DNA from: CAWGOF01 sp963824225
Lineage (GTDB): Bacteria; Acidobacteriota; Polarisedimenticolia; Polarisedimenticolales; Polarisedimenticolaceae
NCBI GenBank assembly: GCA_963824225.1
Contig: CAWGOF010000003.1
Location: forward strand, 744,001 to 808,000
Direction of reading: 5' to 3'
DNA length: 64,000 nucleotides
The position numbers and the translations under genes were made by a program. How positions within the stretch are numbered: the stretch's first letter is position 1; each line of letters starts with the position of its first letter. Below the pieces are notes generated by a model. It made no database searches. It saw only the letters and a program-made list of their open reading frames with translations, and had not been told where the DNA came from. Shown here one piece after another: positions 8,364 through 17,704 of this stretch.

Positions 8364-9854
8364 TCAGTTCGTCGCCGCCAGCTCCCACAGATAGCCGACG
8401 AACGAGGCCACCGCGTCGTCGAACCCGGCGACCTTGGGGTTCGTCGACTCGATCACGTAGTACTCGTCGGGCGCGTGGGCTCCGCTCCCGTGGCCCAGGC
8501 CGAAGTGGCCGGCCGGAAGCTTCAGCGGGTCGCCGGTGAACACGCAGCCCGGAAACGATCCCGCGTTCCGCGGCCACAGGATCGGATCGAGACCCGCGCG
8601 CTTGAAGAACGCCATCTGGGCCCGGATCAGCAGCGCGTCGGCCGGCGTGCTCGTCGGATCGTACCCACCGCTCGGGTTGACCTCGATGTCGCCGAAGCCG
8701 CGCTTGGCCAGGTGATCTCTCAGCGCCTTCACTGCCGCATCGAACGTCATGTCGGGCACGAGACGCAGGTCGAGCTTGGCCACAGCTCGATGCGGGAGAA
8801 CGGTCTTGCCGCCGGGGCCGGTGTAGCCCGCGACCAACCCTTCGATGTTCACCGTCGGCGTCGACACGAAGCGCTCGAGCGAGGCGCGCCAGGTCTGGTC
8901 GTGCGCCCAGCGCTCGACCGAGAGCAGCTTCTTCGCCGTCGCCTCGGACAGGCGCGAGGCCGCGGCGTCGAGCATCTCACTCTCGGCTTTCGAGACCTTC
9001 CGCGCCGCGTCGGCGAAGCCGTCGATCGCCGGATCGCCGTCCTTCGTCACGAGCGTCGCCAGCGCCTGGACCAGATGGAACGCCGGGCTGTCGAGCCGCG
9101 CGCGGTTGCTCGAATGAACGTCCTTCCCCGGCCCGCGGCCCCACGTCTCGCCGCTGGCCACGAGCTCGAGCTCGACCACGCCCTTGGCGCCGAGCGACAC
9201 GGTCACGCCGCCGTCGGGGTCCTGCGCGGCCGAGGGCATGAACACGCCGATCGCTTTCCCGAGCGCGGCCGCGACCGCGGGCTGGGCCACGACCTCCCGG
9301 AAGTGCGGCGAGCCGATCTCCTCCTCGCCTTCGGCGACGAGCACCAGGTTGACGGGGAGCTTCTCGCCCGCGCCGCGGATCGCGTGGAGCGCGGCGAGGA
9401 GCGCGGCCTGGGGACCCTTCTGGTTCACCGCCCCGCGGCCCATGACGACCTTGCCCAAGCCGGGCTTGTCCACGATCGCCGCGTCCCACGGCGGCGACGA
9501 CCACTCGGCAGGGTCGACCTGCTTGACGTCGTACATGAAGTACAGCGCGATCGTCCGGGGCGCGCCGGCATCGAGCGTCGCGAACACGCTGGGATGGCCC
9601 GCGGTCGGCACCCGCGTGACGTTTGCGAACCCGGCCTCGCGCGCGAGGCGCATCATCATCTCGCAGCCCTCGTTCATGCCGCGGTTCTCGGCGGCGATCG
9701 ACGGCTGGCGGATCCACTCCTGGAGCCGGCGCACGCTCTCGTCGTGCCGCTCTTTGATCTCGGCGCGGATCGATGCGGGCGGACCGGCGGCGAGGAGCGG
9801 AGTCGAGGCGAGCAACGCGAGCAGGGCGAAGCGGCGTGCGGTTTCGTTGCGCAT
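8364..9854 (-). CDS. Exported M20-family hydrolase with altered metal site
   Basis: A 496-residue protein with a signal peptide (RRFALLALLASTPLLAAG) and the M20 peptidase fold. The catalytic Glu pair (AEGEEEIGSPH), the dimerisation-domain His (DVHSSNRA) and the last His (GAHAPDEYY) are in place. Two normally invariant ligands are changed. The HxD motif region reads LYFMYDVKQVDP, with Met where His is expected, and the bridging Asp of GRGASDDKG is replaced in GRGAVNQKGPQ by Asn, followed by Gln. The enzyme may use one metal or have another chemistry, such as a specialised amidase or peptidase. The gene is intact and monocistronic, divergent from the SDR gene. Confidence 0.82.
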   Translation of the reverse strand: MRNETARRFALLALLASTPLLAAGPPASIRAEIKERHDESVRRLQEWIRQPSIAAENRGMNEGCEMMMRLAREAGFANVTRVPTAGHPSVFATLDAGAPRTIALYFMYDVKQVDPAEWSSPPWDAAIVDKPGLGKVVMGRGAVNQKGPQAALLAALHAIRGAGEKLPVNLVLVAEGEEEIGSPHFREVVAQPAVAAALGKAIGVFMPSAAQDPDGGVTVSLGAKGVVELELVASGETWGRGPGKDVHSSNRARLDSPAFHLVQALATLVTKDGDPAIDGFADAARKVSKAESEMLDAAASRLSEATAKKLLSVERWAHDQTWRASLERFVSTPTVNIEGLVAGYTGPGGKTVLPHRAVAKLDLRLVPDMTFDAAVKALRDHLAKRGFGDIEVNPSGGYDPTSTPADALLIRAQMAFFKRAGLDPILWPRNAGSFPGCVFTGDPLKLPAGHFGLGHGSGAHAPDEYYVIESTNPKVAGFDDAVASFVGYLWELAATN

Positions 9855-9923
9855 GGCGCCGAGTCTAGACCATGCTTCCGCGTCCCGGTGCTATTCTGCG
9901 CCCTCACTTCGGGAGGCCTCCCT

Positions 9924-10907
9924 GTGATCACGCTCGTCACCGGAGCCGATGGCGAGATGGGCCGGGCGCTGATCCCGGCCCTGGCCGAGCGCGGGGCGCG
10001 GATCGTGGCCCTCGACCTGCGCGGCCCCGTACCCGAGGTCGAGAAGCTGTGTCTCGAGTTCGTCCCGGGAAGCATCGTCGACGAGCGGACGATGCACGAG
10101 CTCTTCGCGCGCCATCGGTTCGAGCGCGTGTTCCACCTGGCGGCCGTGCTGTCGCGCAAGGCCGAGCAGGACCCGGATCTGGCCCAGAGCGTCAACGTCG
10201 ACGGGACGTATCGCATCTTCAAGCTGTGCCTGGCGCAAGCCGCGCGCGACGGGCGCGCCACGCGCGTCCTCTTTCCGAGCAGCATCGCCGTTTACGGTCT
10301 CCCCGACGCCGAGACGAAGGCTCGTCACGGCGCGGTTCGAGAGACGGAGTGGCTGTCGCCCGCGGCGATGTACGGCTGCAACAAGCTCTACGGCGAGCTC
10401 CTCGGCAGCTATCTGTCGGCGCGGCGCTCGGGGCCGGTGCTCGACTTCCGCGCGATCCGTTTTCCGGGGCTGATCTCGGCCGAGACGCTGCCGACCGGCG
10501 GCACGACCGACTACGCGCCCGAGATGATCCATGCCGCAGCCCAGGGCCAGGCCTACGCGTGCTTCGTCGCCGAATCGAGCCGCCTGCCGTTCATGACGAT
10601 GCCCGACGCGGTCGACGCGCTCTTGCGCCTCGCCGATGCCGATCCCACGCGGCTCGCGCGGCGCTCGTACAACATCCAGGGGTTCAGCGCGTCGGCCGGC
10701 GAGCTGCGGGCCGAGACGCTACGCCACTTCCCCGAAGCGCAGATCCGGTTCGAGCCGGTCGCCGCGCGGCAGGCGATCGTGGATTCGTGGCCCGCGGCGC
10801 TCGACGATCGGCCAGCCCGGGACGATTGGGGGCTCACGCCGCGCCATGACCTGGCCCAGGCGCTCGGCGACTATCTCGTCCCTGCGCTGCGCCGGCGCTA
10901 CGCCTGA
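9924..10907 (+). CDS. NAD-dependent epimerase/dehydratase, probably L-threonine 3-dehydrogenase-like SDR
   Basis: Extended short-chain dehydrogenase of 327 residues. It shows the NAD-binding glycine motif (VTGADGEMGRAL, residues 5-16), the HLAAVLS strand, the Ser of PSSIAVYG, the catalytic YxxxK (YGCNK), and the C-terminal PFMTMPDAVDALLRL segment characteristic of the UDP-galactose-epimerase-like L-threonine dehydrogenase subgroup. That activity oxidises threonine to 2-amino-3-ketobutyrate; sugar epimerase activity is the alternative. The start is GTG 9924, preceded by GGGAGG about 8 bp upstream; the long open frame upstream is only an antisense shadow of the M20 gene. Confidence 0.82.
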   Translation: MITLVTGADGEMGRALIPALAERGARIVALDLRGPVPEVEKLCLEFVPGSIVDERTMHELFARHRFERVFHLAAVLSRKAEQDPDLAQSVNVDGTYRIFKLCLAQAARDGRATRVLFPSSIAVYGLPDAETKARHGAVRETEWLSPAAMYGCNKLYGELLGSYLSARRSGPVLDFRAIRFPGLISAETLPTGGTTDYAPEMIHAAAQGQAYACFVAESSRLPFMTMPDAVDALLRLADADPTRLARRSYNIQGFSASAGELRAETLRHFPEAQIRFEPVAARQAIVDSWPAALDDRPARDDWGLTPRHDLAQALGDYLVPALRRRYA

Positions 10908-11024
10908 GTTTTCCACAGGCTTTCCGCGGTCCGACGGGGCGGTCCAACTCACGCGAGGGGCAACACTTGCGCGCGCATTGGCGTCGCCGGCCGCGGAATT
11001 TTCCACAGCCGGCGGACGGCCGGT

Positions 11025-11750
11025 CTACAGCTTCCAGTGGTCGAGGTTCGATTCGAGGCCGGCGATCTCGTCCTCGGGCGAGCCCGCGTGGAGCTGCCCC
11101 GCGTACCACAAGAGCGCGAACAGGCCGGCGTAGAACACCACACCCGCCGTGACGACCGCGCTCGACGGGAACATCCCGACCGCGATCCGATCCCACACCT
11201 CGCGCCACGAGGTCGCGAACTGCGGGTGCATCATCAGCTTGAGCACCCACGCGCCGAGGATGATCAGGTAGATCAGCAGGTAGTTGCGGCGCAGCCGGAA
11301 GCTCAGCGCCTCGACCATCGTCGTCTTGTACTTCGGCAGGTCGAGGTCCATCGCCACCATCTCGCGCCACGACATCATCGGCGATTCGAGCTGCCGCGTG
11401 ACGACCGGGATGAGGAAGTTCTCCTCGAGCATCCGCACGCGCGCGCGGTACACCTCGAAGTAGCGGAAGCGCCGGGCCTCCATGAACATGTACGCCAGGA
11501 TCACCAGGTTCGACAGCAGCAGGATGATGTGCGAGTGCTCGTGCGAGGCGAACGTGAACGACAGCATGCCGGCGGTCGTGAGCACGGCCCAGTTCGTCGT
11601 CGCGTCCAAGCGCTGGCGCCACACCGTCGAGCGGTGGATCTCGCCGCGGTAGAAATGCACCATGACGTTGATGTATTCCTGCCGGGTGAGCGGGTAGTCT
11701 TCGAACCCGCTCGAGCGCTCGGCGGCGCGGGTTCGAGATCCAGGCTCCAT
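11025..11750 (-). CDS. DUF2270 membrane protein
   Basis: A predicted integral membrane protein of 241 residues with the DUF2270 signature YINVMVHFYRGEIHRSTVWR followed by LDATTNWAVLTTAGMLSFTF. About four hydrophobic segments are seen (two near residues 52-95, two near 160-215) separated by a cytoplasmic region. Function unknown. It lies 11 bp downstream of the histidine kinase on the same strand and is probably cotranscribed with it. The N-terminal about 20 residues are low-complexity, so the true start could be slightly internal. Confidence 0.8.
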   Translation of the reverse strand: MEPGSRTRAAERSSGFEDYPLTRQEYINVMVHFYRGEIHRSTVWRQRLDATTNWAVLTTAGMLSFTFASHEHSHIILLLSNLVILAYMFMEARRFRYFEVYRARVRMLEENFLIPVVTRQLESPMMSWREMVAMDLDLPKYKTTMVEALSFRLRRNYLLIYLIILGAWVLKLMMHPQFATSWREVWDRIAVGMFPSSAVVTAGVVFYAGLFALLWYAGQLHAGSPEDEIAGLESNLDHWKL

Positions 11751-11761
11751 CGGTCGCTATT

Positions 11762-14263
11762 CTACACGGGTCGGGCGACGATCGGCGGACGCTCGAGAGC
11801 CTGCGTCACCACGCGTCGCACGGTCTCGACCGCGAGCGGCTTGGTCAGGATCCGGTTCGGCATGCGCTCGAGGAACTCGATCGTCTCGCGCCGCACGAGG
11901 TCGCCGGTCGAGAACACGAAGCGCCGCAGCATCTCCGGGTGATCCTCGGCCACGCGCTCGTACAGCTGCCGGCCGTCGACGCGCGGCATCCGCATGTCGG
12001 CGACGATCAGGTCGTAGTCGCTATCGTTCAGGCGCTCGAGCGCCTCGGCGCCGTCCCGGGCCAGCGTCACCTCGGCGCCGTCCTCGCCGAGGACGCGGGC
12101 GAACAGCTCGAGCACGACCGGCTCGTCCTCGACGACGAGGATCCGCCGTCCGCGCAGCGGCTGCGCCTCGGTCGGTGCGGCGGGTCCGGCCGCGGCCGTC
12201 GACCGGTCGGGCTCGGCGATCTCGACGATCGGCAGGCGCACGGTGAAGCTCGCGCCCGACGCGAACCGGCTCGACCCGAGCTCGATCTTCCCGCCGTGCT
12301 CGCGGACGATCCCATAGGACACGGAGAGCCCGAGCCCGGTGCCGAGGCCGACCTCCTTGGTCGTGAAGAACGGATCAAAGATCCGCTCGCGGATCGGCGG
12401 TGGCACGCCGGGCCCGTCGTCCTCGACGCGCACGAACATCCCCTGGGAGTCGACGCCCGTGCGGACGACGACCGTCCCCGGACCCCGGATCGAGGCGATC
12501 GCCTGCTCGGCGTTGTTGATCAGGTTCAGCAGGACCTGCTCGATCTGGTGAAAGTCGAAGCTCGTTCGCGGAAGGTCGGGCGCCAGATCGACCTGCGTCG
12601 TGATCTGGGAGCTTCGCAGGTGGTACGACTTGAGGTCGAGCACCTTGCGCACGCAGTCGTTCAGGTCGTGGTTCCTCTTCTCCGGAGGATGGCGCCGAGC
12701 GAAGGACAGGAGCTTGAACACGATCTTCTGGCAGCGCATCGCCGACTCGACGATGCGCTCGAGGTCGCGGATCGGGCCGGCCTCGGTGGCGTGCCGGCGC
12801 AACAGCTCGGCGTAGCCCACGACGCCCGAGAGCGGATTGTTCAGCTCGTGCGCGACTCCGGCCACGACCTCGCCGAGGCTCGACAGCCGCTCGGCCTGGG
12901 CCAGGTTGCCCTCGACGCGGCGCAGGTCGGTGACGTCGCGCCCGATCCACACGCGCCCCGCGACCTCGCCCGCCGCGCCGAGGAGCGGCGCCGAGGCCAG
13001 GCTGATCTCGCGGCGCTCACCGTCCGGGCGCTGGTGCGTCCAGTCACGCGGACGCTCGCTCGCCGGGCGCGCCTCGCCCGTGTCCGGCTCGGCGCCGAGG
13101 ATCTCCGCCAGGCGCCGACCCATTGCGCGCTCGGCCGACCAGCCGAGGATCTCGTGGGCCCCGCGGTTGAACTCGGTGATCGCGCCCGCCTCGTCCGTGG
13201 CCACGATCATGTCCGGGGTTCCGTCGAGCACGCGGCGCAGCGTCTCACCGGTCGAGCGATGGCGCTCGGTCTCACTCGCCGCGTCGCGGTACAGGAGCGC
13301 GTTCTTCAGCGCGTTGGCCGAGGCGCCCGCGGCGAGCTTGCAGAACCGGATCTCGTCCGTGCGGAACGGGCTCTCGCGGCGCGTGCGCAGGAACAACGCG
13401 CCGAGCACCTCCCGGCCGTAGAGCAACGGCACGACGAGGAGCGAGCGGTACCCCTTCTCGAGGAGCGTCTCCCGGACCGAGGCGATGAGCGGGCTCGTCG
13501 CGACGTCCTTGATCAGCACTGGCTCGCGCGTCTCGATCGCGCGGCGGATCTCGGGATACTTGCGCAGGTCGACCTCGAGCATCTCGGCTTCCGGATGACC
13601 CTTCGATGCGACGACGAAGCACCCGCCGCTCTTGCCGTCGGCCAGCAGGATCGAGCAGCCCTCGACGCCCATCAGATCGCCCACCGTGCGCACGATCGAC
13701 CGCATGACCTGGCCCAGGTCGAGCGTGCTGCCGATCGTCTCGGTGATCTCGAGCAGCGCCCACTGCTCGCTGGCGTGTCGCGCGGGAAGCCGCGCGGCCG
13801 AGAGCCGCTCGCCCAAGACACCGAAGGATGCCGCGGCGCAGACCACGACGATCGCCTCGAGCGCCAGAGCCGAGCCACGCAGGATCGCCAGCTCGGGCCA
13901 CGCGGAGCCCGCGGCGGCGAGGAGTCCCAGGCCGCAACCGGTGGCCAGCGCGACGCGGCGCCGGTCGCCCGTGAACGCGCCGACGAGCACGACGCCGAGA
14001 AACACGGCGACGACGACGGCTCGCGCACCGGCGACGACGAGCGTCGCGCTCGCGACGGCGGCATCGGCGGCGAGGAGCCAACCCGATCGGCACCAGCGCT
14101 CGAGCCGCTCCGTTCGGAGCGCGAGCGGAGCGAGCGACCAAGCGACGAGCGGAGCGGCGAGCGCGAGCCAGCGCGCGGGCGAGCCAACCGTCGAAGCGGC
14201 GAGCGCGAGCATCGCGACCGCGACCGGCAGGCGCCACACGAGGAACCGCCGGGCCTTCGCCAT
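11762..14263 (-). CDS. Hybrid sensor histidine kinase (GAF-PAS-HisKA-HATPase-REC)
   Basis: Two-component hybrid kinase of 833 residues. In order: hydrophobic N-terminal membrane segments (roughly 1-160), a GAF domain (LLEITETIGSTLDLG through LKNALLYRD), a PAS domain (VLDGTPDMIVATDEAGAITE), a HisKA domain with the phosphorylated His in VAHELNNPLSG, a HATPase with N box (LLNLINNAEQAI) and G boxes (DDGPGVP, GTGLGLS), and a C-terminal receiver (LVVEDEP, DLIVADMRMPRVDG). ATG 14263 is chosen because GGAGG and GAGGGG precede it; an upstream in-frame ATG at 14368 overlaps the tRNA-Glu promoter. No cognate regulator is adjacent. Confidence 0.9.
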   Translation of the reverse strand: MAKARRFLVWRLPVAVAMLALAASTVGSPARWLALAAPLVAWSLAPLALRTERLERWCRSGWLLAADAAVASATLVVAGARAVVVAVFLGVVLVGAFTGDRRRVALATGCGLGLLAAAGSAWPELAILRGSALALEAIVVVCAAASFGVLGERLSAARLPARHASEQWALLEITETIGSTLDLGQVMRSIVRTVGDLMGVEGCSILLADGKSGGCFVVASKGHPEAEMLEVDLRKYPEIRRAIETREPVLIKDVATSPLIASVRETLLEKGYRSLLVVPLLYGREVLGALFLRTRRESPFRTDEIRFCKLAAGASANALKNALLYRDAASETERHRSTGETLRRVLDGTPDMIVATDEAGAITEFNRGAHEILGWSAERAMGRRLAEILGAEPDTGEARPASERPRDWTHQRPDGERREISLASAPLLGAAGEVAGRVWIGRDVTDLRRVEGNLAQAERLSSLGEVVAGVAHELNNPLSGVVGYAELLRRHATEAGPIRDLERIVESAMRCQKIVFKLLSFARRHPPEKRNHDLNDCVRKVLDLKSYHLRSSQITTQVDLAPDLPRTSFDFHQIEQVLLNLINNAEQAIASIRGPGTVVVRTGVDSQGMFVRVEDDGPGVPPPIRERIFDPFFTTKEVGLGTGLGLSVSYGIVREHGGKIELGSSRFASGASFTVRLPIVEIAEPDRSTAAAGPAAPTEAQPLRGRRILVVEDEPVVLELFARVLGEDGAEVTLARDGAEALERLNDSDYDLIVADMRMPRVDGRQLYERVAEDHPEMLRRFVFSTGDLVRRETIEFLERMPNRILTKPLAVETVRRVVTQALERPPIVARPV

Positions 14264-14361
14264 CCCCTCGACGAGCCTCCACCGAGCGTCGGGCAAATCC
14301 CCCACCCCGCCGAGCAAACCTAGGCTCCGCGCTCGAGCGAGGCAAGGAGCGCCCGCTCGCC

Positions 14362-14390
14362 TTGACACGTTCCGACGCGTTCCGGATAAT
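14362..14390 (+). promoter_or_regulatory. Promoter of tRNA-Glu
   Basis: A perfect -35 TTGACA (14362-14367) and near-perfect -10 GATAAT (14385-14390) at the optimal 17-bp spacing. The mature tRNA begins 6 bp after the -10, so transcription should start at or next to the first tRNA base. Confidence 0.85.
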
Positions 14391-14396
14391 GCGCGC

Positions 14397-14471
14397 GGCG
14401 CTATCGTCTAGGGGTCAGGACGGGTGGTTCTCAGCCATCAAACCGGGGTTCGAATCCCCGTAGCGCTACCA
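14397..14471 (+). tRNA. tRNA-Glu (CUC anticodon)
   Basis: A 75-nt cloverleaf with encoded CCA. The acceptor GGCGCTA pairs with TAGCGCT, with a G-U first pair. The anticodon stem GGTGG/CCATC encloses TTCTCAG with anticodon CTC. The T arm is CGGGG-TTCGAAT-CCCCG. The discriminator is A. The D arm TCGTCTAGGGGTCAGGA is typical of tRNA-Glu. Confidence 0.95.
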
Positions 14472-14484
14472 CGCTCGCGCGCGA

Positions 14485-14793
14485 TCAAGGTTGGCCGTCG
14501 CGCGGGGTCGTGACCCACAGCTCGAGGTCCTGCGGAAAGCGCGACTCGGGACACAGCCGACGCATGATGCTCAGCACGTTGCGCCGCACGTCGTCGACCC
14601 GGCTCGTAGTCAGCCCGTCGTCCACGATCTTTCCGACGTAGACGTCCTCGCCGCGGCGGCACAGGCTCAGGAACGTCGAGTTCTCGTCCGAGACGTAGCG
14701 GCGGTCAGGCCCCGTCAACGCGTCGATCTGCCGGCGCAAACCGCTGTCCAGCTTGAACCCGATGAAAATCGCCTGGTTTCCGCCCAGCTCCAT
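14485..14793 (-). CDS. Small conserved hypothetical protein
   Basis: A 102-residue soluble protein that I do not recognise. It has a predicted mixed alpha/beta composition with no membrane segment or signal peptide. The sequence ELGGNQAIFIGFKLDSGLRR near the start and VGKIVDDGLTTSRVDDVRR in the middle look folded and coding-like (third codon positions almost all G or C). It lies downstream of the phosphomannomutase gene on the same strand with a 55-bp gap, so it may be the last gene of that unit. Confidence 0.6.
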   Translation of the reverse strand: MELGGNQAIFIGFKLDSGLRRQIDALTGPDRRYVSDENSTFLSLCRRGEDVYVGKIVDDGLTTSRVDDVRRNVLSIMRRLCPESRFPQDLELWVTTPRDGQP

Positions 14794-14848
14794 CCCGCTC
14801 CCGCTCCTCTCGTACGTCCGCGTTCAGAGTACCACGGGCGTCGCGGGG

Positions 14849-16200
14849 TCACGATTCGAGGAGCGCGAGAACCTCGGCGGTCTTGGCGGCGAGGAGCGCC
14901 CGGTCGCCCCGCGTCTCGACGTTGAGCCGGATCAACGGCTCGGTGTTCGACAGCCGCAGGTTGAACCGCCAGCTCTCGAAGTCGATCCCCACGCCGTCCA
15001 TCTCGTCGACGCGCAGCGCCTCCGGCGCGTAGCGGGCCTTGATCCGTCCGAGCGCCGCCCGCGGATCGGCGATGCGTCGGTTGATCTCCCCGCTCGCCGG
15101 ATAGCGCTCGACGCGCTCGCCGACGAGGGCCGAGAGCGGCTTGCCGGTCGCGCACATCTGCTCGAGCACGAGGAGCCACGGGATCATGCCGCTGTCGCAG
15201 TACGAGAACTCGCGGAAGAAGTGGTGCGCCGACATCTCGCCGCCGTACACTGCGTCCTCCCGGCGCATGACCTCCTTGATGAACGCGTGACCGCTCTTCG
15301 ACTGCACCGGCCGCCCGCCGCTCTCACGCACGATCTCGAGCGTGTTCCACGTCAACCGCGGATCGTGGACCACCGCGCCGCCGGGGTGCCGCGCGAGCAC
15401 GCTCGCCGCGAGGAGCCCGACGATGTAGTAGCCCTCGATGAACTCGTCCGGTCTCATCGAACAGGAAGCACCGGTCGAAATCGCCGTCCCACGCGATCCC
15501 CGCGTGGGCTCGATGGGCCAGCACCGCATCCGCGGTCGCTTGCCGGTTCTCCGGGAGCAACGGGTTCGGCACGCCGTTGGGGAACGAGCCGTCGGGCTCG
15601 TGCTGGATCTTCACGAACTCGAACGGCAGGTGCGGCTCGAGCTGATCGATCACACGCCCGGCGCCGCCGTTGCCCGCGTTGACCACGACCCGCAGCGGCT
15701 CGAGCTTGTCCCGGTCGACGTAGCCCAGCACGTGGCGCACGTAGGCCGCGCTCACGTCCTGGCTCTCGCGTCCACCGCCCCCGGGCGACGGACCGAGCCG
15801 CTCGTCGAGAATCCGCTGCTCGATCTCGCGCAGCCCGGTGTCCTCGCTGATCGGTCGCGACTCCTCGCGCACGAGCTTCAGGCCGTTGTAGTCGCGCGGG
15901 GTTGTGGCTCGCGGTGACCATGATCCCGCCGCCGAGCCCGAGGTGGAACGTCGCGAAGTACACGTGCTCGGTGCCGCACAGGCCGATGTCCACGACGTCG
16001 ACGCCCGCGAGGTTGAGCCCTTCGGCGACCGCCTCGGCGAGCTCGGGGCTCGACGGACGGATGTCGTGTCCGACGACCACGCGACGGGCTCCGGTGAACG
16101 CGGCGTACGCGCGGCCGATGTCCCGCGCCAGGCGCGCGTCGATCTCGTCCGGCACGCGGCCGCGGACGTCGTAGGCCTTGAAGCAGGCGAGGCGCGACAT
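14849..16200 (-). CDS. Phosphomannomutase/phosphoglucomutase (two frameshifts)
   Basis: Alpha-D-phosphohexomutase that interconverts hexose 1- and 6-phosphates for envelope sugars. The start MSRLACFKAYDVRGRVPDE is typical; the phosphoserine loop TASHNP, metal loop DGDFDR, sugar loop (GGEMSAHHFF) and phosphate loop (RLSNTEPLIRLNVE) are all present. The frame is broken twice. At 15894, coding GCG-C-GAC follows TASHNP (restored as TASHNPADYNGLKLV). At 15446, coding GGA-C-GAG follows the metal loop (restored as FDETGEFIEGYYIV). Removing both bases gives 450 codons, the family length. Both extra bases fall exactly between codons. Confidence 0.88.
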
Positions 16201-16293
16201 CGGATCCCTCCCGGCTGAGACCATACCAGATCGCCCGCGCGCTTCCCCGTGCGATATCCTGGACCCCGCCCCGTGGAACGGAGGATTCGCGAC

Positions 16294-17697
<1,404 letters not shown>

Positions 17698-17704
17698 CCC
17701 GCGA

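Noticed and set aside
8325..9923. Long forward open frame upstream of the SDR gene
   Set aside because: It is the antisense shadow of the M20 gene with no homology-like features; the SDR starts at GTG 9924 with a Shine-Dalgarno.
10909..11008. Replication origin signalled by DnaA-like boxes
   Set aside because: Only two imperfect boxes, no AT-rich unwinding region, and no dnaA, dnaN or gyrB nearby.
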